Assembly (NCBI RefSeq): GCF_000611645.1
Contig: NW_014012776.1
Span: forward strand, 1-14,843
Length of the DNA: 14,843 bases
Reading direction: 5' to 3'
DNA from: Monoraphidium neglectum
Taxonomy: Eukaryota; Chlorophyta; Chlorophyceae; Sphaeropleales; Selenastraceae
Shown: in pieces, positions 1 through 8,843 of the stretch
How the letters are laid out: the number at the start of each line of letters is the position of its first letter
Numbering within the stretch: the first letter of the stretch is position 1
Notes under the pieces: model-generated
The model's database searches: none
What the model was told of the DNA's origin: nothing
The model's input: the letters and a program-made list of their open reading frames with translations, nothing else
Position numbers and translations under genes: made by a program

Positions 1-732
1 GGGCCGCGCGGGCGCGCGGGGGCGCGGCGGCTGCGGCGAAGGGGGCGGGGCCGTCCTCCTGGTGGTGCATGGGGTCAACCTCCGCATGGACCTGCGGGTG
101 GGGGTGGGATTGCATGTGCGAGGCACGCGAGTGCAGCACGCGGCATGAGCACGCTGTGGCATTGCTGAGACGCCCGGGCAGCTGCGCCACAGGGCCAGCC
201 CGATTGGCCAGCCTTCGAAGCGGACGGCTCCCAGATCCACTGTGTATCCCTTGAAAGTCATGGTGTTCGCCATAGCGCAGGCCCGCAAAACATAAAGCGG
301 TGCGCACCTCTTCCGCAGGCACGACGGTCTCCGTGTCCTGCTGCGAGCTGCCGCCGCTCAGTGCAGGCATCGCCGACTGTGCCGGCACAGGCGGGTCCTG
401 CTGCAGCGCAGTTGGCTGCTGCTGCTGCTGCTGTTGGTGCTGCTGCTGCTGCTGTTGCTGCTGTTGCTGCTGTTGCTGCTGCTGTTGCTGCTGTGGCTGC
501 TCCTGGACTGGTGCCGCGCTCGGCTGCACGGCCACGTCCATTGGCCCCGGGCTGCAATGTGGTGCTGCGTGCTGCCCATCCTCTACCTTTTGTTCCTGCA
601 GCTTGGGGGCAGCTGCAGCTGCTGCTGCCGCCGCCACAGCCGCCGCCTTTTTCTGCGCGGCCGTCTTAAGCTGTAAACGTCGCTGCGGCTGTGCTGGCGG
701 GTGCGGCTGTGCTGGCGGTAGAGGCTCCTGCT

Positions 733-763
<31 letters not shown>

Positions 764-1399
764 GGGCGGCTGCGGGTCTGGTTGCTGCTGCACAGCGGCA
801 GCTGCTTGCTGCTTGCTTGCCTGGGTGCTGGCCCCCGCTGTCGCCGCTGCTGCCGCAGCAGCTGCCGCTGCATTGGCAGCTGCTGTGGCAGCCGCGACAC
901 TCGCCGCGGCAGCGGCGGCCGCGGCCGCTTTCTGCTTCTGCTCCTGGTGCTTCTGCAGCGCAGCCTGGGACTGCTGGATCTGCTGCTGCAGGATCAGCTG
1001 CTGCTGGAGCAGCTGCTGTTGCAGCTGCTGGGGGGCCAGCGGCACCGCTGTGCCCAGCGGCGTTGCAAGCGCACCAAGCGGCAGCGGCTTGCCGCCCGCC
1101 AGTGCCTTGGCCGGGCCCATTGTCACGGCCGGGCCCATCATTGGCAGGGTTGTCGGCACCATCGGCATCCCCAGTAGCCCGGGTGCCTGCGCCAGCACAA
1201 CGCCGCCGCTCGCGCCGCCGCCCGTAGTCAGCGGCAACGCCGTCAGCGGCCCGCTCACGCCGCTGAGCGGAAACACCATCGGCAAAAGCGGCATGGCCGC
1301 CAACGGTGTGGCCAGCAGCATGGGCTGCGTGGCCGCGGGTGCTTTAGGCAGATCGCTCTTCGATGCTCCCCCTCCCGGGGGCGCTGCGCCTGAACTCAT
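1..1399 (-). CDS. Gln/Ala-rich protein, probable nuclear regulator, 5' part only
   Basis: The reading frame starts at ATG 1399, the first ATG after an in-frame stop at 1534-1532, and stays open to the window edge, so the gene is truncated at its 3' end. The protein opens MSSGAAPPGG, continues Pro/Leu/Met-rich to about residue 120, then has Gln-rich, coiled-coil-like stretches (QQLQQQLLQQQ), Ala runs, nine consecutive Gln near residue 215 and a longer Gln run at about residues 299-329. A probable intron runs from 307 to 92: donor GTGCGC as in other genes here, acceptor preceded by CCCCACCCGCAG, 216 nt, phase 0. It would join VVPAEE to VHAEVDPMHH. The intron contains no in-frame stop, so retention cannot be excluded. 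Such composition is common in transcription co-regulators such as Mediator or chromatin subunits, but no conserved domain is visible, so the role is inference only. Strand choice rests on the TATA element, the ATG context and the Gln frame. Confidence 0.6.
415..500. repeat. CAG/CTG trinucleotide tract (poly-Gln)
   Basis: An interrupted CTG repeat on the plus strand with GTT interruptions. On the minus strand it reads CAG/CAA and gives a Gln run with one His. The CAA interruptions are of the kind that stabilise such repeats. Confidence 0.9.
737..763. repeat. Pure CTG/CAG repeat, nine units
   Basis: Nine uninterrupted CTG units on the plus strand. They encode nine Gln in the minus-strand frame of the Gln-rich gene. 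A length-variable locus would be expected. Confidence 0.9.
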
Positions 1400-1510
1400 G
1401 TGTAGAGTCCAGTTTGATACTCTCTGTGTGCGTGAGGGGCTGTATAGGCCGCGGTTGGGAGCAGCGGCCCTCTGTCCAGGTGCGGCATGCACCAGCCCCG
1501 AAGCCAAGCG

Positions 1511-1519
1511 CCTTATATG
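1511..1519 (-). promoter_or_regulatory. TATA element of the Gln-rich gene
   Basis: Read on the minus strand this is CATATAAGG, a good TATA match. It lies about 112-120 nt upstream of ATG 1399, which leaves room for a start site about 30 nt downstream and a 5' UTR near 80 nt. No reporter or transcript evidence is available here. Confidence 0.45.
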
Positions 1520-1559
1520 CGCGCGCTGGTTCTAAATATTGTCCAGTCTAGCCGGTGTA

Positions 1560-2409
1560 AGGGTCTCTGAGGTGGCCTGGGGTCTGAGGTGCCGCTGAGA
1601 TGCACAGAACGATGCTCTGAGGCGCGTAGAAGAACAGATTACGTGTAGTCGTCTCAGCACGCGGACGAGCGTGTGGAACGGACTACTGGAAAGGGGGGAT
1701 GCGAGGCGCGTCGCCGTGGTCACAGAGCAGAGCGCACCCCTCACTCAGCCACCAGCTTCAGCGAAGTCAGGTAACGAAGCCGCATGCGTAGCTCACACAT
1801 TGCTCACAATGGACCGACAAGAGGATGACGTGTACTGCTTATTCCGGCACCTGTCAGACGGTGATCGGTGGCGCTTGGGAGATGGGGTCAGCGGGCGGAC
1901 TCGCCCGACTGGCCACCATGCTGGTCCTGCCTTTGACGTGTGGGCTGGAGAATGGAAAACCTGCGGTCAGCCTGGGTCGTGCTGAATCCGCCGGAATGCC
2001 GCATTGCATCTTCACATGATAAGTGACTTGGACATGCATGTGCCATGCGCGACAACCCTTGGGGCGCACGTGCAATGTGGCTTCGCGCCCAGGTCCGGCC
2101 AGGCAGTGGGCAGTCGACACAGAAAAAAAGTGGCGCTAGAGCGCTTCCACGCATGGACAAGCGTCTTGCTGGATTCAATCATGCATGCGCTGGCGCTAAA
2201 CCAGCAGCACACCGCCTGCCCGTCGTTGCGTGGCTCACAAGCAGCTGCGCCCACCAGGAAATACTGGGCAACAGCTCAGCAAAATGAATTGATGCACGCC
2301 CGCTTCAAGCTTGGCTACCGTGTGCACAGGCACTGCAGATGGGTGCGCTGTCGCAGGCTGTTTGGTTGCCCCACGACGGAAGGCTCAACACACATGCACC
2401 ATTTCAAGG
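1560..2409. other. Lower-GC spacer without a recognised gene
   Basis: Composition is visibly less GC-rich than the flanking genes. Only short ORFs occur. One from ATG 1809 opens MDRQEDDVYCLFRHLSDGDR and looks protein-like for about 25 residues, but it ends after 58 residues and I recognise no family. CATGCATG occurs at 2033-2040 and ATGCATGC at 2181-2188. I see no terminal inverted repeats, RNA gene or coding exon that I can support. Confidence 0.5.
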
Positions 2410-2850
2410 CTAATAGGTGTGCGTCATGTTGCATAGTACAGTAGGGATTGTCCGGGATAGAGACCTTCGTGCCAGCAAGGAGGTCGCGACTCCAGGACGC
2501 ACACCTGCAGCACCCGGCAACCCCATGAGCTTGCCCGGGGTCTCCATGCCGTGCGAGGATTGGCCAGTTGCATCAGAGATGTAAATGATACTGCCTTGAT
2601 GACTTGGCTCTAAGGCACGGATGACAGGCATCATCTTGTGCAGGCTGCCAACTGCAGCTGTTTTGGCGAGGTTGTGGCTGCTGCGATGCGACCAGAGCGC
2701 TGTTATGATTGACGCGCCTGGAGTGGTGATAACTAAGTTTGCTCCAGCGTCCCGATCGCGCTTTTGTTGTGCTACCCACGCTCGCATCGTATTTCGGAGC
2801 ATGGCGTCTGCTGCCAATGCTGATCTCGGATCAGCATTGATCATTTTCAT
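2410..2850 (-). CDS. Unrecognised ORF, 146 aa, atypical composition
   Basis: ATG at 2850 follows an in-frame TAA 21 nt upstream and the frame ends in TAG. The translation reads like a folded protein: charged N-terminal part (MKMINADPRSALAADAMLRN), then AWVAQQKRDRDAGANLVITT, and later GSIIYISDATGQSSHG. Codons use A and T at third positions freely, unlike the PIG-U and IFT140 exons nearby. It lies divergent from PIG-U. A TATA-like element sits at 2866-2871, only 16-21 nt from the ATG, which is too close for a conventional start site unless a later Met is used. It could be a remnant of a mobile element, a recently acquired gene, or a chance frame. I do not recognise a family. Confidence 0.3.
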   Translation of the reverse strand: MKMINADPRSALAADAMLRNTMRAWVAQQKRDRDAGANLVITTPGASIITALWSHRSSHNLAKTAAVGSLHKMMPVIRALEPSHQGSIIYISDATGQSSHGMETPGKLMGLPGAAGVRPGVATSLLARRSLSRTIPTVLCNMTHTY

Positions 2851-2865
2851 CAGCTGTGCTGACGC

Positions 2866-2871
2866 CTTATA
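2866..2871 (-). promoter_or_regulatory. TATA-like element, minus strand
   Basis: The minus strand reads AATATAAGG across 2873-2865, almost the same as the element before the Gln-rich gene (CATATAAGG). It points away from PIG-U toward the ORF at 2410-2850. Function is unproven. Confidence 0.25.
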
Positions 2872-2899
2872 TTAAATTACTCACAAAGCTCAATATCGA

Positions 2900-2905
2900 T
2901 ATAAA
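2900..2905 (+). promoter_or_regulatory. TATA box of the PIG-U gene
   Basis: TATAAA lies in an AT-rich island (about 2865-2912), roughly 146 nt before ATG 3046. This predicts a start site near 2930 and a 5' UTR of about 115 nt. Confidence 0.45.
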
Positions 2906-3045
2906 CATTCCTTAGGGATAGCGAGCCTCTCAACTGCAGCGCAGCTGCTGCACAGGCATCTCAACACCCACGCCACCGCCGCGTGCGCTGCTGGGAACAA
3001 CACAACGAGGCGCCCCAGTTGCGCCCTGGACTTCGTGCGCCAGCG

Positions 3046-5089
3046 ATGAGCGGCTGCATAGGCAACCTGTGCCTAGGCCCAGCGTACTATGCGACCGCCG
3101 CTGTGGTCGCCAGGGCGTCGCTCGCCTTGCTGGGCGCCGGCGAGCCGCTCCTGTGGCGCCCGGAGGTGACGACGCCGCTCAACAGCCTCCTGGGGGTGCG
3201 TGAAGGGCTGCGCATGCTGCAGCTGGGCCTCTCCCCCTACGCGGGCGCGTCCTGCCACGCGCCGCCGCTGGTGCTGGCGCTGCACGCGGCCACGGCAGCG
3301 CACCCGCTGCTGTACGCGCTGCCAAACACCGTCGCGGACGCCCTGGCGGCGCTGGCGCTGTGGCGGCTGGCGTCGTTGCTCTGCAAGGGCCGCAGCGCAG
3401 ACGCGTCGGGTGAGTTGGACTGGCAGCTGCAGCCGCTCAAAGGCTCACGTGTTGACTGGCTTGCCGCCACCACCGGCCCTTGACCTGGCGGCTGGGCGGC
3501 CGTTGCAGCAGCGCAGCAGGATGCAGGGCGGCTGGACCCCTGGTGGATGCAGGCCCTCGACCTCGCCACCCCTGCACGGCGCCCGCTCGCCTGCCGCACA
3601 TCCGCTTTTGCCTGGCACCTCCTCAGGCATGCTGCTGGGCCCCGCGTCGCTGGCAGCCGCCTACCTTTGGAATCCTGTAGGCATCCTCGCCACCATTGGC
3701 GGCACCACCACACCCCTGGAGAACCTGGCGGTGATGGCGGCCCTGCTGGGCGGCGCTGCACGCAACGCGCCGCTGGCGGCGGCCGGGCTGGTGGCGGGCA
3801 CATATGTGGGGCTACACCCGCTGCTGCTTGGGGTGAGAGTCGGCGCAAGGGGGGGCAGGCGCACACAAAAGCATTGGGCTAGCACAAGCAGGGGGTCAGG
3901 GCAGCCGCACTGCAACTTTCACAAGTACGGGGGTTGCACGCTTGCCTCACCTGTCAGGAGGGCGCATCATGATGCTACGGCTACACACGCGCTCATTTGC
4001 GGCTTGCAGGTGCCCCTCGCAATCATGTTCGGCCGTGGCTGTGAAGACGTTACGCAGCTGTGTGATGCACGGACGGCAGGCAGCGGCAGCTTGGCGAGCC
4101 AACAAGGCGGCGGCACCAGCAGCAGCGGCGGCGGCGGCGGCGGCGGCGAAGCAGGCTCAGGCGCGGAGACCAGCCGCCGAGCTGCCGGTGCGGGCAGCAA
4201 TCCTGTGGCCGCGGCAGCGACGGCGGCGGCAGCGACGGCGGCGGCAGCGGAGGCTGCGGCCCGCGGACTGGAACGGAAGCGCGAGCGCTTCGAGTGGATG
4301 CGCTGCGCGGAGTTTGCCGTGTTTGCGGTGGTGTGGGGCGGCGCCCTGCTGTGGCTCTCAGACCTCTTCCTGCGCGCCCACCCTGAGGCGCAGTGCCTGC
4401 CGCGGCTGGCTGCTTGGGCGACCGCCGCGGCCCCGCCGGCCGCCGCACGCCGCGGCGCCTGCTGGCTGCGCGCCTCCCACGGCTTTGCGCTGGCGGTCGA
4501 TGACTACACCCCAAATATTGGGCTGTTTTGGTATCTCTTGACTGAGCTGTTTGACGCGTTCCGCCCTTTTTTCACATTTGTGCTGCACTCGCACGCCGTC
4601 ATATTCGCCGCGCCGCTCGCGCTCCGCTTCCCGGGCCGTCCGCTCTTCGTCGCGTGGGCGCTGCTGCTCGCGTGCGCGGCGCTGCGCCCCTACCCCTCAG
4701 CCGGCGACCTCGCGCCGTGGATGGCGCTGGCGCCGCTGGCGCTCGCGCAGCAGCTGCGGCAGCTCAGGTCGGCCCTGTTTTTGGTCAACGCCCTGGTGCT
4801 CCTGGCGGTGCTGGGCCCCGCGATGTGGAGCCAGTGGATCATCGTCGACGCCGCCAACCCCAACTTTTTCTACTCGATTACGCTGCTGCTGGGTGTGTTC
4901 TATGTGGTGGTGTTGGTCCAGGCCGTGCTGCTGACTGTTCGGGTGGAGCGACTAGCTGCAGGAAAGGTTGTAGGCGATGGCCTGGGCGCTGGCGGCGGCA
5001 GCGGCGGCAGGGGTGGCGATGATGGACCCGTTGGGGCGGCTGCGGCAGGGGCCACGGCAGTTGCGGCCAATGGGTCTGTAGCTGAGTAA
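3046..5089 (+). CDS. PIGU: GPI transamidase subunit PIG-U (three exons)
   Basis: PIG-U is a multi-pass ER membrane subunit of the GPI transamidase, which cleaves C-terminal signals and attaches GPI anchors; it helps recognise the lipid. Exons are 3046-3409, 3627-3832 and 4010-5089, giving 549 aa; both introns are GT-AG (GTGAGT/CTCAG, GTGAGA/TTGCAG) and phases join. ATG 3046 is the first ATG in frame. Family matches in order: LQLGLSPYAGASCHAPPL (about residue 65), a TM segment then YLWNPVGILA, YVGLHPLLLG, and the hallmark DDYTPNIGLFWYLLTELF at residues 354-371, then RPYPSAGDLAPWMAL and NPNFFYSITLL. Many hydrophobic segments are visible. Unusual parts are a Gly/Ser/Ala-rich loop at residues about 214-275 and a Gly/Ala-rich tail after residue 505. 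The loop after TM2-3 is shorter than in animals; a further small exon inside intron 1 was considered but its phase does not fit. Confidence 0.95.
4119..4262 (+). repeat. GGC/GCG-rich low-complexity tract in PIG-U exon 3
   Basis: GGC units around 4126-4148 encode a Gly run, and GCG/GCA units around 4207-4260 encode Ala runs. The tract sits between two conserved membrane regions of PIG-U and explains most of the extra length over animal homologues. Confidence 0.8.
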
Positions 5090-5776
5090 CGTTACAAGCT
5101 GCAGAGCTTTGGGTGATGCTTCTCGCGAGAAGGCGGCGATGAGGATGTTGATGCAGCGTGCCTTTGGTGCCGCTGGTGCCCAGGGCGTGCCTGTCGCGAT
5201 GGGGAGGTTTGGCGGTCTAGGCGCGGTGCGTGGCACGCTCCCCGTGAAGCTGCCGCGTGAGTATCCCTTTACCTGGTGGGTGGCTGTGGGGTCATCATGA
5301 GATTACGGTACTGATGCATGCGTGAGAGTTTCACCACAGGTACATTCACCCAACATCCCATCTACGCAACAACTTGTCCAGTCGTCATCCCGGCGCCACC
5401 ATTTCCCTAACGCACGCCGGTGACCCGGGACGCGTTGCGACCTTCAAGCGTTCCCACATGTACGCGCACACGTATGCTGACTATGATACTGCATGGAACG
5501 CTGTACCGTAGTGGACCCACCTGCACGCCTGGCAGGCCGCCTGTCGCCGCGGCATGTCGCCGGGTGACGAGGCTTGGCACCGGACTGTCCACGAAGAGAT
5601 GTTGTTGGGGTTGCCTGCACCATCATGCTCTCCTTCATTAGCTTGTGTCACCTTTCTCTCAGACAGCTCCTCAAACCGAAAGCAGGGATCGCCCGTGACT
5701 GCCGTAGCTTTCGGCGACAAGCGCCTCCGTCTCGGACTTGAAGCTCAGACGGACAAACATCTGTTAACTCTCTCAT
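5090..5776 (+). other. Probable PIG-U 3' UTR and spacer
   Basis: No TGTAA, the usual algal polyadenylation signal, is seen between the PIG-U stop and 5880, so the transcript end cannot be placed. ATG 5139 opens a protein-like frame with a GTGAGT donor at 5257 and a plausible acceptor ending at 5339; this is discussed as a finding rather than called as a gene. A strong-looking 3' splice site (CACCTTTCTCTCAG) ends at 5662 and belongs to no model I can defend. Confidence 0.4.
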
Positions 5777-7006
5777 ATGACAGATCTGAAACGTGTCGGG
5801 CAGCCCGGCCAGAGCGCGCTGCAGCGGGCAAGGATCTTGCCCGCCATCATCATCAGACGTGCGTTTGCTTACCGTGAGCCTATATAGCTGCTATTTAATT
5901 ATTATGACTAATTTAAGGAGACCCTACGGGCCTAACGGGGCTAGCACGTTTTGTATCAGTGTCGTCGCAACTGCTGTGCGTCGCAGCGCGCTCACTGACG
6001 CCTAATTGCCCTCCAATGTGCAACTCATCCCACCCCGCAGCTCCCGTGCTTGTGCCCCCCGCCACCGCGGTCGCTGCGGCGCCTGCGCCGGTCGACTTTG
6101 CCGCCCTGCGGGCAAGCTTGTCGCGCCCCGTCCCTCGTGCACCGCTTGACGCCCCGCGCCGCTTCAGATGTAGGGACCTGGAGGATGAGGTCGGCAGCCA
6201 TGTGACATTTCCGCAAAGGTCGCACTCGCTGTTCGGTGGGTTCCCGCTCAGGTGCTGCGCTGCGCTGCGTGTGCTGTGCCGGAACGATAACAGCTAGCAG
6301 TTTCGGCCGAGGCCTGAACGAGCGCGCGGGCCAGCTCTCTTGTGAGCCCGCCATTGATGTGATAGCCAGCAAATTTGACACAGCGCACCTCGCGCCCACG
6401 GGCCGCGCACCGAGCCGTCCCGCGGCACGCTGCAGAGGTCTCTCCGCCTCGCCCTCATCCCACAAACTCCTCCCTCATCACTTGCACGCCCCCTCGCCGC
6501 GACCTGCAGGCAACTGGGCCGTGACCGGCCCCGCCGTCATCCGCCGCGTCGGCGGCTCGCTGTCCGCGCTTGTCCGCGCCGGCGGCTACGTCAGCGTCGG
6601 CTCCGCCCTCGACCGTGTGATGCGCCCCGACGGCGACGACGCCCTGTGGGTTGGCCCCGACGGCCGCCCCGCCAACCCCGGCGGCGGCCCCGGCGCCGAC
6701 GGCGCGCCGCCCGCGGCCGCGTTCGAGCTGCATGGGACGCACGTCGAGGTCTGCGGGCCGTACAAGCTCCTGATGCCCGGCCCCGGCGCGCGCGAGCACG
6801 GCGGACGCTGCATCCTGACGGTGCCGGCGCTGTCTGAGGACAACCGAATCCTGCTGCTGCCCGGCGCCTGCCTCTCGCACCCGCTGTGCGCCACGCCCCA
6901 GGCCGCGGCAGCGGCGGCGGCAGCGGCGGCGGCGGCGGCGGCGGCGGCGACGGCGGCGGTCGCGGCGACGGGGCTGCGCGTCCGCGCGCGGCCGGGGTTG
7001 GGATAA
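5777..7006 (+). CDS. Unrecognised spliced gene with C-terminal Ala tract
   Basis: The preferred model has exons 5777-5873, 6041-6235 and 6510-7006 (262 aa). All introns are GT-AG (GTGAGC/CCCCGCAG; GTGGGT/CCTGCAG) and every phase joins. The alternative starts at ATG 6016 without the first intron (238 aa), using TATATAG at 5881 as promoter. The N-terminus (MTDLKRVGQPGQSALQRARI) is basic; the middle is Pro/Ala-rich (APAPVDFAALRASL). The last exon holds the most protein-like block: NWAVTGPAVIRRVGGSLSAL, then FELHGTHVEVCGPYKLLMPG and LSEDNRILLLPG, interrupted by a Gly/Pro/Ala linker. It ends with about 15 Ala and a short basic tail before TAA. I do not recognise the family. An additional exon could hide inside 6236-6509. 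The last exon is the most reliable part; the first is the least. Confidence 0.45.
5881..5887 (+). promoter_or_regulatory. TATATAG, possible TATA box
   Basis: TATATAG lies 135 nt before ATG 6016. It would serve as a TATA box if the gene starts at 6016. If the gene starts at 5777 the same bases lie in intron 1 and have no promoter role. The two readings exclude each other. Confidence 0.25.
6901..6960 (+). repeat. GCG/GGC repeat (poly-Ala)
   Basis: An imperfect GGC repeat with CAG and ACG interruptions, read as an Ala run at the C-terminus of the unrecognised gene. The opposite strand also stays open here, producing shadow frames. Confidence 0.85.
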
Positions 7007-8743
7007 CCTGACATCGACCAGGAGGGGTTGGAGGTTGCGAGCGCGCGGCCCACGCGCGTGCGCACCTTCCCCCCTTTTTGATTATCCCTTCTGCCTGGTT
7101 GCGGGTGACTTGTTGGCTACTCCAGGTTCGACAAAGCACCACAAAAAAGCAAGGCGAACCATGCAGCCTGCAGCGAGGGCGTGCGGCCGGCGGCAGGCGG
7201 CAGAGAGCGCCCAACGCACTCCAGCGTGCGCAAACGCAGACAATAAAAGACGTAGCGCGGCGCTCGCTGCTGTGCAAGCGTGGCCGCCGCAACCCAGTCC
7301 ATCACGCTTCGCGTGCGTCGTCCAACACAATCAATATGTACAACGGCCGTGCGCTTCCCCCTTTGCAAAGAATGAGGGCATGCCGTTCTGCAGTGGGAGT
7401 AACGGGGAGCTTGGATCCGGCGGTCTTGCGCACCGCCGCTGCCGAACGCCGCTCCGCACTTACCCGGCCCCTTTCGCAGTACCCCTCCTCGCCTCCGCAT
7501 TCCTGCACGCAGCGCCTGCGATGGGCTTACAGCCCTCGCCTGGGCTGCATGATCGTCATGCCCCCGCCCCCCCTTACAGCCGCGCGTGCAGCAGCGCAGT
7601 GTGCTGCATGCGTCGCATCGCGCCGCCCGCCCCGCGACGGCAATGCCACACGCAGCGCCCCTGCCGACGCCTGCGCCTGTGCGGCCACGCGGCGCTGTAC
7701 CCCCTTTCGCCCCTCCAACCTGCACTTGATCTCCTGCCCCAGCCCGTCTCCCGCGAGTTGAGAGCCCGGTTGCTTTTCCGGCTCACAGGCAGCAGGGCTG
7801 GTCTGCCAATCAGCCGTTGTCTGTCCCCCGAACAGCACCCATCGAGGCGGCCCCTCAGCGCCAAGGGTGTGAGCCATGCTTTGACGGCTCTCGCTTCAGC
7901 ACCTAGCGAGGCCCACGCCATGACGTGGCTTTGATCCACGAGCTTCATTGTACCAGTCAAGGCGCCCGGCGCCCCAACGGCTGCAAGTTGGCCTCTGTAC
8001 TCACTCCCTCAGCACCAATGCGCCCTTTTCAAACCGATACTTGGCATGCTTTCCACTTTCCTTGCCTTATACATTGCAGCGGCGCCTCGACCTCAGGGCC
8101 TGGAGCCATGGACCCATGCTGGGTGCCAAGCACCCCAGCCCGCCCCGACAGCAACCCGATTGTGGGCTTGCCGCGCTGCCCAAAGAGCGTGCGTGCGACC
8201 CAGCACCAACAACGCAACCCTGGCACTCTTTGTGGCGCATCTACCGCACCCAGCCTTGTACACGCCACCCTCTTCCTCGTTCTCATGACGTGCTCCTTGC
8301 GCTCTCAACGGGCGGCTTCCACACCACCTCTGATACGTGCGCAGCAGCGCCCCTCACTCGCTTCCCATATGCCGGCATATTGCACTCCTTGGCCACCATC
8401 ATTGCACACCTAATGCTAGGTTGTTTTGTGTTTGTGCCCAGGCTTTGTGGCTTGGCGTTCACAACTGCATGTCATCCATTCATACTTGTCACTGACGCGA
8501 ACTGTCTGAGGTACCACCCAGTAGAGGCTGGAGAGGTTGCAAGAGCTGAAGCCAGCTTTGCGGCTCTTGTGCATCATGTGTACGAGTTGGGGCATGAAAC
8601 GTCTCCAAGGTGCATTTCAAATGTGTTTCAGGAAGTTGGTTGCGCGGATCCGTCTGCCCTCAATAACAGTGTGCCCGTCCCTGCACTTGCGTCCTCCTGG
8701 GTGGCATGTAAGTTTACAAAAGCCAGTGATGCAGCGTCATCAC
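7007..8743. other. Long spacer, C-rich plus strand, no recognised gene
   Basis: Plus-strand frames at 7035-7934 and 7948-8865 are long but read as Pro/Ser/His/Cys-rich mixtures without domain-like order, as expected from C-rich DNA. Part of the second, about 8440-8700, is more protein-like (FILVTDANCLRYHPVEAGEV) and is discussed separately. The first TGTAA after the unrecognised gene is at 8707. I see no RNA gene. Confidence 0.45.
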
Positions 8744-8843
8744 AGTCATGGGCTCCTACTACATACTTGAACTATCCTAAAACTGCAGTCCTTGGCTCTT
8801 GCTACATACTTGGACTTGAACTGCAGTCCTGGGCTCCCACTAT
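8744..8843 (+). repeat. Degenerate direct tandem repeat, about 2.5 copies
   Basis: Copies begin at 8744, 8787 and 8825, each opening AGTC(A/C)T(G/T)GGCTC. The first two (43 and 38 nt) share CTACATACTTG and an end in AACTGC; the third stops after 19 nt. Copies differ by substitutions and a short indel. Confidence 0.8.

Noticed and set aside
300..1535. Long plus-strand frame rich in Cys and Ala
   Set aside because: It begins with GTG and is the antisense reading of CAG-type repeats in the minus-strand Gln-rich gene.
3509..3626. Extra PIG-U exon reading DPWWMQALDLA
   Set aside because: The acceptor at about 3508 is plausible, but no donor restores the frame of the following exon, while direct joining of 3409 to 3627 does.
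3200..5089. A single uninterrupted 629-aa frame for PIG-U
   Set aside because: It misses the true N-terminus in exon 1, reads Arg/Cys-rich nonsense until 3626 and retains intron 2. The spliced model matches the family throughout.
6591..7292. Minus-strand frame of 233 aa
   Set aside because: It is Arg/Pro/Ala-rich, antisense to the GC-rich last exon and poly-Ala tract of the unrecognised gene, with no domain-like order.
7527..7877. Minus-strand frame opening MAHTLGAEGPPRWVLFGGQT
   Set aside because: Its first 20 residues look kelch-like, but no repeat follows and the rest is low-order sequence.
7035..7934. Plus-strand frame of 299 aa
   Set aside because: It has a non-ATG start and an irregular Pro/Ala/Cys/Arg mix typical of C-rich non-coding DNA.
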